NCBI GenBank assembly: GCA_021464245.1
Contig: JADCRB010000041.1
Location: 578,444 to 642,443, forward strand
Length of the DNA: 64,000 nucleotides
Direction of reading: 5' to 3'
Origin: Carallia brachiata
Lineage: Eukaryota > Streptophyta > Magnoliopsida > Malpighiales > Rhizophoraceae
Both the position numbers and the translations under genes were made by a program. Numbering within the stretch: position 1 is the stretch's first letter; every line of letters begins with the position of its first letter. The notes beneath the pieces were generated by a model. The model was not told the DNA's origin. It saw nothing but the letters and a program-made list of their open reading frames with translations, and made no database searches. This document shows positions 12,443 to 24,633 of the stretch, in pieces.

Positions 12443-14736
12443 TTATTCCGTGTAAGTGGCGACCATTATTGGGCTTGACACCACATGGTTGTGTTGGTCT
12501 GTCCATTTCAGAAAAGTATAGATCTCATTTGAACTCAGTGCCTTTCTGTCAATCTCCAAGGTCAGAGTAAAACTTTGCTTCTGATACTTGCGAGTAAAAG
12601 ACAAGGTCTTGGGTTCGATCGCTATTTTCAGCCCCGCAGGAATATTGTCAATAGTTGCACGGTAAACAGCTGCATTATCCCCCACATTTGTCACAGTCCT
12701 GCTATATTTTTTCAGAGTGTGAGAGCTGGATTCATTGGTTAGGAAGGCCATGAAAGAAGGGTAGTTCAAATCTTGTGTTCTTCGGCTGCAATTCCAGTGA
12801 CTTCCCCGAATGACCGCACGTGTCTGCTTCTCTGTGTAGCCGAGGCCGCATATAAAGTCAACATAATCTTCATAGCTTATGTCGTAGATGAGGCCGGGAT
12901 CCACGGCTTTGTTGGGGTCTACGTGACCATTACCAAAAGCCAGAGGAGTTGCTGCCTCGCCTGTCTTGAGATCGTTCATGGTTGAACCAGTGTTGTCTTT
13001 GATATAAGCTGTGGTCATGAGAGCAGATCGGATGGCTGACGGGCTCCATTCGGGATGTGCCTTTTTAATCAGAGCTCCGAGGCCAGCAACATGAGGTGCT
13101 GCCATGGATGTGCCGGATGACAATGCATAATCTGTCACCAAATTGGATTGGCCTAGTCGCATGTACGGTTTGTTTGGCACGTACGCTGCCAATATATCCA
13201 CTCCTGGAGCTATAATGTCTGGTTTCAAAATGTCCGGATTGACCAGGTCCGGTCCTCTAGAAGTGAAAGAAGCCACTTGTGGTGCCGGTTTTACTCTCAC
13301 TTTGGTGGAAATCATAGTCAGTGTTTTCACCTTCGGCAAAGTACTGGACTTGGTCAAGTGATTTCTAAGCCGGGCAGCAGAACCAGAGGATAAGAACATG
13401 AGAGGCACTGCGTAACTGAGTGGAGCCCACAATACTCGTCTAATATGACTATTCCTACATATGCACCTATCCTCTTGAGCTCGGCTATCTGTTGTGACAC
13501 ATTAACTTTACTGCTTTGGTCACAGAAGATTACCTTTCCAGCAACTTTATGTTCAGTAAATTCTCCTGGGCTGCATATTGAATGATGAAAAGGCATATCA
13601 GTGACATACATGTTTTGGAAGTAGTATGATGGCGCTTCGACAATGAATCCACTTTCTAGAGTCAATGTAGCAATGAAAGTACGGTCAATTTTGGAAGCAC
13701 CGACGGTTGTAATCCAGGCTGCTCCGTCCTTAATTGTGAAGTAATCTCCTTCATTTCCAGCCGAACATGAGACGAAAATCCCTTTCTCTATGGCCGAGAG
13801 GGCTCCAACCGCAACAGGATCTGCGTAATAAGGTGTTGGTGGGAAGCCAATAGACATTGACAAGACGTCTACTCCATCGGCAATTGCTTGATCAATTGCA
13901 TATAGCACATCAGTTTTTGCAATAAGCTTGTCCTCGTTGCTTTTAAAGAGTGCCTTGTAGACGGCAACATGCGCAAGTGGAGCCACTCCTCTAGCTGTGC
14001 CTCTTGCTTGTCCGAAGCAATTTGCTCCAAACACATGGGCTCCTGCAGCTGTAGATGAGGTGTGTGTGCCATGGCCCTCAAAATCTCTAGGCGAATCGTA
14101 GTCCACATCCGGTGGAGGAATTTTTAAGCCCGCAGCTTTGAGTCCCTTGCTAAAAGATCGAGCTCCAATTAGCTTATTATTACACAAGGAAGGGCTAAAT
14201 GCAGTCCCATTCTCACACTTTCCCTTCCATTTCTTTGGAATAAGGGGCATGCCTTTATCAGAATAGCTTTCACTTTCTGGCCAAACTCCAGTGTCAATGA
14301 CTCCTATAATCACGCCCTCACCATAGTTGGAACTAGGCCATAAGCCATAGTTGTGATTCAGGCCAAGAAAGCTGGTGCTCCTTGTGGTGTGTAAAGTGCC
14401 AAAGGACTCCGCATAAGTTGCAAGATGAGCCGGGGATTCCTCAATCTCGGCTAACTGAGTTTTTGTCAGCCTGGCACCGAAGCCATTCAGGGCATGGCTA
14501 TAAGAGTAGATCAGCATTTCTTGGTCATCAGCAGGTTGAGACAATGATTTCATGATGGATCGGTGCCAAGTTTCGTGGGTTAAGAAAGAATCAGGCTTGT
14601 GGGAATGGTCTAATTGGATGATGTATGTTTGAAGTTCATGGCTGTCCATCTCGGACACCGCATAGCAGCCAACAACAAGCATTAACAATAATTGGCAAGC
14701 CAGCAACTGGTGGGAAATGTGTACGCGGAGACCCAT
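12443..14736 (-). pseudogene. Subtilisin-like serine protease (SBT1-type), one frameshift
   Basis: A nearly complete plant subtilase of about 764 residues, intronless as usual for SBT1 members. It should be a secreted protease. ATG 14,736 begins a hydrophobic signal peptide (LLACQLLLMLVV). An I9 propeptide follows (TYIIQLDHS), then catalytic Asp in VIDTGVW (about residue 145), His in GHGTHTSS (225), oxyanion Asn in SAGNEG (323), a PA-type insert (VAGKVIFCD) and catalytic Ser in SGTSMAAPHVAG (about 541). A C-terminal Fn3-like part (RTVTNVG) ends in YTE. All active-site residues are intact. The frame shifts by one base at about 13,395-13,425, just before YAVPLMFLSSGS, and splits the gene into two open frames (14,802-13,354 and 13,432-12,443). 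A sequence error is possible; otherwise the gene makes a protein without the Ser. ATG 14,736 is preferred over 14,802 because a TATA box lies between them. Confidence 0.88.
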
Positions 14737-14785
14737 CCCTACGCTTGTCTCCGAAGAGATTGTTGAAAACTGTCGATGAGCACAG

Positions 14786-14796
14786 AAATATATAGA
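14786..14796 (-). promoter_or_regulatory. TATA box of the subtilase gene
   Basis: Minus-strand TCTATATATTT lies about 50 bases before ATG 14,736. This would put the transcription start about 20-25 bases upstream of that ATG and argues against the ATG at 14,802. Confidence 0.5.
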
Positions 14797-14802
14797 ATGC
14801 AT

Positions 14803-15924
14803 ATGACTGACTATCCGAGGTTATAGTTGACAGGAATGTCCGGGGCAAAAAATGAATTGTGTCTGTGGGCATGTTACGGGGGACTACTCGGCCTCTATCA
14901 GAATTCAGAACAAAGGTGAATGGTAACAATGAATCTAAAGTTGCAATTAACTTTACGTCCATCAAGCAAGGGCCAATCATGCACATGTGCATCCCTGAGT
15001 CCTCCTCTTCATGATTGCAAGAATAGTAATCCATCCTCTTCATGATTGCAAGAATAGTAATCCACTGGGACGGGACCTTTACATTTTTATTTTATATTTT
15101 TTTACATAAAAATATAAGAAAAAGAAGAATAACTCTGTTTCAAAATCATGATATTGTTGTAGATTTTTAAAAACTTACAATAAAAATTACAAATTATTTA
15201 TTCATAAAAACTTTAATAAGAGTCAAAAAAAAAAAATTTAAATTTAAGATATGACACAAAAAAAAAACTCTACTCTTCGTTGATGCATCCACTTTTTTGG
15301 ACTTTATGTTTAATATGAAACAGTACGGCATGTATCCATCATGTTAGTGATGTAAATAAAAGTAATTTTAGTGCCAAAGCATTATTCTTGCAAATGAAAC
15401 ATCCATTGGTCCACCTACCGCATTGTCATTGGGGACCAATTAATCTTAGAAAAAACTGGAAAAAATTCTTCTAATCTTTGACGCAGCCCAAGTTGCCAAA
15501 AAAAATATTACCCTTTCCCAAAAAAAAAAAAAAACAATAATATTCAAAAAATTGCTGAGATTCTTTTTTTTAAGCCCATTTTAACAAATTACTAGGGCTA
15601 CATAATTTGCTTATAAAAGTAACAATCAGAAGACAAACTCGCAAGAGCATAAGCACAATATCGAAAAGGAGGACGGATAATTGCTCAATAAAAATGAAAA
15701 TTTGAAAATCTTCCAACATATTAATATTTTTTTGACAATGATATCGTATATTAAAAAAAAATAGGGTTTCATGTTTGTAGTACAATTAGTTATGATGTAT
15801 TATTAAATTTTTTAATCTTATATTTGAATTTTAATGATTTTAATATTATTTTTTAACTTGTCCGTCTCTCTAGTAAGGCAAAAAATAAGAAAAAAAAGGG
15901 AATAGAGCACCCAATACTCATGTA
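14803..15924. other. Upstream region of the subtilase gene and spacer
   Basis: No coding sequence. It contains the 31-bp tandem duplication at 15,003-15,064 and several long A runs (for example 15,521-15,534). Confidence 0.5.
15003..15064. repeat. Perfect 31-bp tandem duplication
   Basis: Two identical 31-base units, each starting TCCTCTTCATGATTGCAAG, follow each other without a gap. They lie about 270-330 bases upstream of the subtilase start codon. Confidence 0.95.
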
Positions 15925-17726
15925 GTGTGCGTTGCTAAATGAAAATCCAAGACGCAAAAAGGGAAAAAAAAAAAAAATCTTGATGAAAACAAAATGAACC
16001 AAGCTGATGTTTTTGTTGCATGTGCAATGACATCACACACTCTTACGTCACTATACCAACCAGAACGAAAAACACGCTCGAGAGAGAGGCGTAGATGGAG
16101 AGAATCTTATATCATTTTCTTTGCACTCGAAAACGAACATGCCCAATTCCGTCAAAAAAAAAAAAAAAAACGAACGTGCCCAAATAAGAATTATGTTCCT
16201 TAGTCAAATTAATGCCACGAAAAATTATACGGAGAATATTATTATACTGTAGTCACACACACACATATATATATCATTTAAGAGAAATCTAACTTAAAGA
16301 TTTCTATATTCAAATATTAAATTATAATTTTGAGAAGACATGTTAAATTTATGAAACTAAAGAAATTATTGCCATCATAAAATTTATGGTCTCTTATGTT
16401 GTGCTTGTTGTGCCGTGGAAAGGTGGGAAAAAGTGGAGAAAGGGAAAGAAAATGATGAGAAAAATAAGTTATTTAGATAAATAGGGAAAGTTATGAGGAA
16501 AAAAATATAGAGAAAAAAAAATGAAAAGTAATTTATAAAAAAATGATGAAAAAAATAAGTTATTTAGATAAATAGAGAAAATTAAGAAAAAAATAAAAAA
16601 TAAAAATTAAAAAATAATTATTATAATTTTTATTTTCTCTACTAAGAAAAAGCACAACAAACACACAATTAGAAAGGAAAATTTACAGTAGAGAACAGAT
16701 ATTACTTTTTTGGTGATAGTGGAGGGCAAAGCCCAAAAAAAAAAGCTAGCTAATTATAATTTTAAGGAGATGAACTTTAATCATGTGCTTAAAAAGAATG
16801 CTCAGTGAACCAGCAGAAGAATTTTGGAGGATTATGAGTCCCGTCCTTTAATTCAGTGCATAAGAAACAAATCAATCTACTGCTATGCTCTGTTATCTTT
16901 GCAGTACACATAAACAAAATGAATAAACTGATTGGTTACAAATATATGAAAAAATATATTAAAAAAATATAAAAAAATATTTTCAAATTTTATTACAATA
17001 ATTTAAAATTTTATTATATAAATAAATTGACTGGTTGTACAAATAAATTTTTCTTATTTATTTTTTCGTTTGCCAATTTCGCCTACTTACCTTTTCTGAA
17101 AAAGGAAATTCAAAAAGCTAAAGGCTTGACTCGAGAAAGTGAGACAAAAAAAAAAAAAAAAAAAAGAAAGTGAGGCCATAGCCCATCGGCCACATCTTTT
17201 TTTCGATAAAATTCACTGGTGGGTCCATTGCGTAAAAGACAAATTTGTCCCCGCGTACAGGTAAGCACCCCAGTGCTACGTATGAATCGTAGACATGGAC
17301 GGAAAAAAGTTATATTATAAAAAAAAAAAAAGTTTGAAATTTTATTTAAATGTAATTATTTATATTTGATGTGTAATTAGTTAAATTTAATGTAAAGAAA
17401 TGACAATAATTTTTTTTATTTTAATTATACTTGAAATCCAAATGATTGTAAATTAAATATAAACAGTTGTATTCGAATAATATTTTTGATAATTTTTTGT
17501 CTGAAAATGTAATGAAACTCGATAGTAAAACCGAAGTGCTTTATGCCACTTTATTCTCCTTTTAGAAAAAAAATTTGAAAAATGCAAGAAATGATGAACA
17601 CATTCGTTGATGAAAATAATAAAAAAAGTGCTTATTAAATACAGTTTTTGTTATTAATCTCTATTAAATTCCCAACTCCATAGTTCATTAATCTCTATAA
17701 AAATACTATTTAATGTTTGTAAGAAG

Positions 17727-19332
17727 AGATTAATGCTCACTTAATAGATTTCATGCTTTTGTTTTTAGAGGTGATTGGCAGGATAATACATAAAGAATAC
17801 TAGAAGATAGGATAATATAGGATAGGATAAGTCATAATTTATCTCATACTTAGAATTACCTTGGACAAATTAAATTGTTGAAGTAGGAGTAAATACCAGT
17901 AATAACCTAATATCAATTAGAAAAAATTTCTGACTCTTTTTTTTTTTTCCTAGTTATGAGGTTTGAGAGGATTTATCAAAGTTTTAATTAAGAATATTTG
18001 AAAATTGGATTTATTATATATAATGAAATAATATATTAAAATGATTGTGATGAGATAAAACTAATATATAATAATAAAATAACACTCTTATTTTAATTCA
18101 TGAGTTTGAGTACTTAGTCACACCCTCAGATTAATGCTCACTTTATAGATTTCATGCTTTTGTTTTTAGAGGTGATTGGCAGGATAATACATAAAGAATA
18201 CTAGAAGATAGGATAATATAGGATAGGATAAGTCATAATTTATCTCATACTTAGAATTACCTTGGACAAATGAAATTGTTGAAGTAGGAGTAAATAGCAG
18301 TAATAACCTAATATCAATTAGAAAAAATTTCTGACTCTTTTTTTTTTTTTCCTAGTTATGAGGTTTGAGAGATTTATCAAAGTTTTAATTAAGAATATTT
18401 GAAAATTGGATTTATTATATATGATGAAATAATATATTAAAATGATTGTGATGAGATAAAACTAATATATAATAATAAAATAACACTCTTATTTTAATTT
18501 ATGAGTTTGAGTACTTAGTCACACCCTCAGATTAATGCTCACTTTATAGATTTCATGCTTTTGTTTTTAGAGGTGATTGGCAGGATAATACATAAAGAAT
18601 ACTAGAAGATAGGATAATATAGGATAGGATAAGTCATAATTTATCTCATACTTAGAATTACCTTGGACAAATTAAATTGTTGAAGTAGGAGTAAATAGCA
18701 GTAATAACCTAATATCAATTAGAAAAAATTTCTGACTCTTTTTTTTTTTTCCTAGTTATGAGGTTTGAGAGATTTATCAAAGTTTTAATTAAGAATATTT
18801 GAAAATTGGATTTATTATATATAATGAAATAATATATTAAAATGATTGTGATGAGATAAAACTAATATATAATAATAAAATAATACTCTTATTTTAATTT
18901 ATGAGTTTGAGTACTTAGTCACACCCTCAGATTAATGCTCACTTTATAGATTTCATGCTTTTGTTTTTAGAGGTGATTGGCAGGATAATACATAAAGAAT
19001 ACTAGAAGATAGGATAATATAGGATAGGATAAGTCATAATTTATCTCATACTTAGAATTACCTTGGACAAATTAAATTGTTGAAGTAGGAGTAGATAGCA
19101 GTAATAACCTAATATCAATTAGAAAAAATTTCTGACTCTTTTTTTTTTTTTTTCTAGTTATGAGGTTTGAGAGGATTTATCAAAATTTTAATTAAGAATA
19201 TTTGAAAATTGGATTTATTATATATAATGAAATAATATATTAAAATGATTGTGATGAGATAAAACTAATATATAATAATAAAATAACACTCTTATTTTAA
19301 TTTATGAGTTTGAGTACTTAGTTACACCCTCA
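17727..19332 (+). repeat. Four-unit tandem array, about 400 bp per unit
   Basis: Units begin at about 17,727, 18,129, 18,530 and 18,930, each at AGATTAATGCTCAC, and each closes with AGTCACACCCTCAG. The units are nearly identical; differences are a few substitutions and the length of a T run (11-15). Copy A has only one, more diverged unit. No unit has a long open frame, and there are no short regularly spaced repeats within it. Confidence 0.95.
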
Positions 19333-21676
19333 GATAGGGCAGAAGGAGCCCTTTTAAATAGAGAAGGGCTATCAAAGGGAGCTGATAGCCACATCTCCCA
19401 TGTTTCCCCCGCTTAAGAGTGCCCAACTAATTTTATCGTAATGATGGAAATTATGTACTTCCCTATTCTTTGCACACCAGGGTGTTAAATTTGTTATCCA
19501 CAACAATTCTCCGTGGCTTCATGCCCAAACTGGAGGTTCTTCATATTTCTCATCGACCATTAAGCATAATGCTAGAGTATCCATCAAGGATTTGAACTCG
19601 TGCAATTTGTAAAGCCCAAATGCAATTTTAATACACATAAGGGATTTAAAAATTTGAGACTACGCTTGGGTGACTATTTGAAAGCCGTCTTGTCATATCT
19701 AGTTATTATGACATGGAGGAGATTAAGTAGCACAAGTTGTGAAAATTTTATTTTTTTTTAGTATTTGTTTTCTTTTTTTAATGGCAATGAGAAAAACGGA
19801 ACCGTGAACAAAAATAGAGAACAAAAAAATCACCCAGTCAATTAGGTTATTTCTTACATCGTTGTGCATAATAATTGATCAGTTAGATTATAAGGATAGT
19901 CTATATTACTCAGTTTTTGATGAATAAAACGTGTACATGTAATCTTATTCTCTTTCATTACTTCATTCTGCTTAGGGAACCGTGTACGCCTAAAACATGG
20001 TCCTCTCGTACGTGAACCCATCAGGTCTTGTTATGTCTGCATGGTGTTGGTGGGTAAGATACTATATGTCTCGCTCCTAAAATTGTCATTATGTAAGGAG
20101 GGTGGTGGCAGTGGGGTGTCCCGTCCGTTCATTATCCGACAAACATTGGTGGGAATGGAATGATTTGAGGTCCATTTTCGCTCTCTCTAGCCTTTTATCT
20201 TTCAGAAGCCAAAAAGTCATGGCAAGTGGATACATCATATTTGAAGATAAATGGATGTGCCCAGGTAGTGGCGCACCACTGGGAGGTGCTGGTAATTGGC
20301 AAGAAACCATTTTGAGATGCAAAAGATTTGAAGCTGAACACGTTTTTCACCTTGTTTCAATACTGATCTATAATGTATGGACACTTTTAAAATAATCTTG
20401 AACACGTATCAGATACTTTAAAACGTGTCTAATAAAAAAAATAAAAGTGAAAAATTTGAATATGTATATTGAACACTTTTAATTTATATGTCTTGAACAT
20501 CTAATATATCGGATTAGATAATTTTAATATATGTGTTTGATATTATCAATTAGTATGTTATATATATAAATATATATATGATTATGAATTATACGTAGAA
20601 AAATGTTAAATTTATTAAAAAATATATTTAACTTATATATATATATAATATTTAATATATGTTTAATAATCGTATCCATATCGTACCATATTTTAATTTT
20701 TTTCTAGGAGTTTTCATATTCTCGCGTCTTTGTTGTGTAGCACTTTGGATATTGACTTTCAAATTGGACCACTAATTCACTTTTCACCCGAGCAGATAGG
20801 CCTAAGAGGCTTAGATCAATTGTTAGCAATAAGTTGAACCGAAAAAGTTAGGTAGCAACATTTGAACCTTAACAGAAACTATAGATAAATTATATTTTAT
20901 TTAGTCGCACAAAAAAATAAAGTTGAATATACAAAAATTATTTTAACACCTTCTTGTACATACCATGTTGCTCAATAACACATTATTAGGTGGTAGTAAT
21001 AATCAGTTCTAAAATGGGTTTTAAAAAATCCGGCACTTGATAGAAGGGAAGCCAGCTTAAAAATTTTAAAATAATAATAATAATAATAATAAAGGGGTTT
21101 AGCCCACAATAGGCCGGAAACCTAACACATCGACAACCGAACCACTTGATAAAAGGGCCCATAGGCCTAGTGGCTAGTCCAATTTCAATAAGCAGACAGA
21201 AATTACCGTCCTATATCCCATCGGACAGTACCACAACATAATTACATAAATCAGGGGAGCAACAAAGAACAGCCAAGAGATTAGTACAAGCAAGAATAGC
21301 CCAAGAACTTAAGACAGAAGTTGTTTTCTCTCCCTCTCTCTTTTTTTTTCTTTCATTTTTATTAACTGATGAATGAAGTCAATTTTCTTTTTGTTTTCTT
21401 TTCCTTTCTTTACAGTAATCATCAAACATAAACCCTTAGAAATCTAATTAATTTAAAATCTGACCTGAATAGATACCGTGTGTTCGTTATCTCTAATCGT
21501 AAGATACGACTTACTCACTTGATCTGACATCGTTTTCTCATTGATACATTTTTGTTCATTCGAAAAAAAAATTCTAGTGGTATTTTGATCATGTTAAAAA
21601 ATATTGTATCTGTGATTAATTGATCAGCAGCGCTGACATCTATTGATCGGCGTGATGGCACTTCTCATTAGACCAT
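19333..21676. other. Non-coding part of copy B
   Basis: AT-rich. It matches copy A pieces between 7,263 and 11,200. The open frames at 20,089-20,395 overlap each other on opposite strands and have no recognisable content. Confidence 0.5.
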
Positions 21677-21709
21677 AACCAACCAACCAACCAACCAACC
21701 AACCAACCA
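21677..21709. repeat. (AACC)8 microsatellite
   Basis: Eight AACC units lie just before AGCGCCAACGAG. Copy A at about 11,211-11,220 has a single unit followed by the same AGCGCCAAC, so the expansion is specific to copy B. Confidence 0.92.
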
Positions 21710-21984
21710 GCGCCAACGAGCCGTTTTTTTCACCCGGGGTTCGTCGGTCTGTGGATTTACCATCCTACAGTCTACAGTCACTAAACTCATCGTTCAACAG
21801 CCAATGAAAACGAAGTAACATCCTAAAAGTCAAAGATAAAAAGAAATATTACTCTACTTCACACTCAGTAAGCAATTTGCCATCGAACGACCCTCAATCA
21901 AATACCGTACACTTCAAAAAAGAGAGCGTACCCCACTTGAGAAACGAACAATATTTTCTATAGCTTCCAGACCAAAGATTGCAA

Positions 21985-22560
21985 GATGCAGTCTTGGGAC
22001 TTCAACAATGCCGATGACAACGGTTTTCCCAAAAGGATTGATTTTGGTATCGGAATTCGGAAAAATTAATTCCCCAGATTTCTTCTGGAAACAAGTCTAT
22101 GATAATGTTTTCTGTACCAAATATTATCTCGTGGAGTTAACTGAAGGAGAGGTACTATTTCTTGTAAGATATTCTGTTTCTGTTGGTGAAGATGGTTACT
22201 TTGTCAATGCTCGTGATTTCGGTTATGATATTGATGACCATTTACCCGTGAGGACCTCTTTTTTTGCTGCATTCAAGATAGATTTTGAGAAGCAAATTGT
22301 GGGTACCTGTCAAGAGTTTTGGTGATGCTGCATTGTTTGTGGGTTTCAACCGCTCATTTTCTCTCTCAATTCATGATCATGCGGGCGGAGTTGATGCCTA
22401 ATTCAATTTATTTTACTAATGACAAGGGCAATTTTAATGGGTTACCTTGTGAAGGTGATGACATGGGTGTTTACAATTGGAGGCTACTCTATCACACCTC
22501 TCTGTCATCCTTTTGAGTTTAGAAGGATCCTACCCCATCCAGTTTGGGTTTTGAGGCCAA
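21985..22560 (+). pseudogene. DUF295 gene fragment (3' half), copy B
   Basis: Corresponds to 25,425-26,010 of the fuller copy. It begins at the WDFNNAD part and includes KYYLVEL, LFLVRYSVSVGEDG and TSFFAAFKIDFE. A one-base frame change near 22,300 separates it from the final part (FGDAALFVGF, ending at the stop near 22,570). The first 800 bases or so of the gene are missing. The similarity continues for about 40 bases past the stop codon, so this is a genomic, not a processed, copy. Confidence 0.75.
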
Positions 22561-22600
22561 GGCCATAATATATCCACTCTCTCCGGATCCTTTTGTAAGC

Positions 22601-24391
22601 ATGGCTCCGACCTTTCAGGTGAGGACCATCTGTAAATGTTCCTTCTTTGGCTTTCTTTTATTCGTCAAGTTCTATAATAACTCTTTCTTTTTTTGTTGTT
22701 AAATGTCAATGCAGGCAAGAACCAGATTGAGACTGGTTTTTTTGTTACTTCTCTTTTGATGAAGGATGGTGTGATGGAATTTCCTTGGATGTTTATGTAG
22801 GAACTAGGAATGGTTTTGATTTAAAGAATTTCAATGCCACTAACTTTTAAGCGACAAACTAATTGTGTTATTATGTATAAGATTTAATGTATGATATGAT
22901 ACTGCAGGAGATTAATGTACTGTTCCCGCTTGACTGCCTAGGCTCACCCGTTGCTTCCTTTAAATGATTCTCTAATTGTAAAATTTGAAACTGTATTTTG
23001 CTAACGGATGTGGATTTGCTTACATTTTTTTTGCTTAAAGGAGAAATGATTATACTCAAAGCAACGTGTCTTTAATTATCTGTGCTGATGATCTTTCATT
23101 AATGAGAAAAAGTTCGTTGGTCAAAAAAAAAAACAGAGAGAAAAAAAGTTCACAAGGATTTTTTTTTTTTAATTCAAAAGAATTGGAAAGCATAAGTGGT
23201 CCTTTGTACTGAATACACGCAAAGATAGGCTCAGCCTATTAGGCTGAAATATTTAGAAGCAAATTCTATGTTCTTCAGCAAGAGCTATTTGCCCATTCAT
23301 CAAATCTGCATTTTAATTTCATCGAATATTTTGATAAAAATTTAAATTCATAATTTTGTAGTAGGAAAGAAATCCTCTCACTTTGTATTCACAAGAATTT
23401 TTAACATTATGGCTAATCGTTTTTAATCTTTGAAGAAAATACTCTACAGTGTTTCATTAACAAAACATTATCGGCGTTAAAAAGTTAGAAGGAAGGAATA
23501 GGGACGTGGGTCTTCCTTGAGACCTTTTTTTAAAAAAAAGTTATTATGTACAAATAAATCAAATAAAAAAAAGTATATGTTATGTGGAAATTTTTTCCTA
23601 AAACAATGAGTTAGAAAATTTTTTGTAACTATAGGAATTTATAGTGTAATAAAAATAATAGTAATTGTTTTTATTATATTTGTAATCAGTGTAGTTACAT
23701 AATAAATTTATATAATTTTATCATAAAAAGTTTTTCTAAAAAATTCCTCCAAGATATTTAATAAAGTTCAATAGAGTTATATGTATAAGGTAAATACCAC
23801 CTAAACTGGTAGTTTGTACTAACTTGGCATGCTTCTTACACGTTTAATTGAAATTTGAATCGCACAAGCACCGTTAAAACTTTGACTTTTGAATTAATCT
23901 AAATTAATTGTGATTGTACACTCTTGATTTTAAATTTATTAACATCATTTAATTTACTTATAGGAGATCTAATAGTTCTTTTTCTATTAATTAGATTAAA
24001 TGAAGTAAACAAATAAAATTACTTCAGTTCTGACCAATAAACCTAATGGTAGACATATTTAATAATTTAGTTTTTTACAAACAAAAAAAAATGTATAAGG
24101 TCAGTAATAAAATAAGCAAAAGTTGCAAATCTTAAATGTGATTAATGTTTAGACATCATATTATATATATATATATATATAGTTCTATTAAGATGACATA
24201 AGTTGGTGGACAGAAAATTTATCAATAATGTAACAGTTATTATTATTTATGCAACAAGACTAGTAAAATATGGTATAAGAAATTATCACATTATTTTTTA
24301 TTACACAATAAATTAACATTATTACACAAATATATCTTACAGTTATATTATACAATTTTGTATCCATTTCTTCTTCTATGTCCTCAAACGT
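22601..24391. other. Gene-free spacer
   Basis: AT-rich with a T-rich 3' flank and a (TA)n run at 24,161-24,180. No coding or RNA feature was recognised. Confidence 0.5.
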
Positions 24392-24416
24392 TTATATATA
24401 TATATATATATATATA
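24392..24416. repeat. (TA)n microsatellite, possible TATA region
   Basis: About twelve TA units lie some 220 bases before the first ATG of the DUF295 gene. It may serve as its TATA element, but this is only a position-based guess. Confidence 0.6.
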
Positions 24417-24633
24417 CACCGCGAGCCTCCCCCTCCCCCTCGACGCCCATGTCGTCAAAACTTAGCCACCAAGTGTTGTTCTGGGGTCCGATCGTCTATA
24501 CATAAGAAAAGCGAGCGATTCTTATAATTTTGTATGTTCTCCGAACCCAGAAAACCCTACTTTAGCAATCCTGACGCCAGGCAACAATTTCTTCTCCCTC
24601 AAACTTCCTCCGACTAAGCCAACAGCCAGCGGT

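Larger units (their letters stand above)
15925..22600. repeat. Segmental duplication, copy B
   Basis: Colinear with copy A (140-11,770), starting at GTGTGCGTTGCTAAATGAAA. It lacks the MULE and the 750-bp hAT-type element. It has extra DNA at about 16,710-17,100 and 17,310-17,520, the four-unit 400-bp array, and an expanded AACC repeat. It ends in the 3' half of a DUF295 gene. No functional gene is seen in it. Confidence 0.8.

Noticed and set aside
13354..13432. An intron in the subtilase gene in place of a frameshift
   Set aside because: The two frames overlap with no protein sequence missing, so there is no room for an intron, and SBT1 genes are usually intronless.
17727..19332. Regularly spaced repeats, CRISPR-like at first glance
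   Set aside because: The units are 400 bp, contiguous and alike over their whole length, with no unique spacers, and the DNA is from a plant nucleus.
20089..20395. Overlapping open frames on both strands in copy B
   Set aside because: The matching region of copy A (9,300-9,560) does not keep the frames, so there is no sign of selection on a protein.
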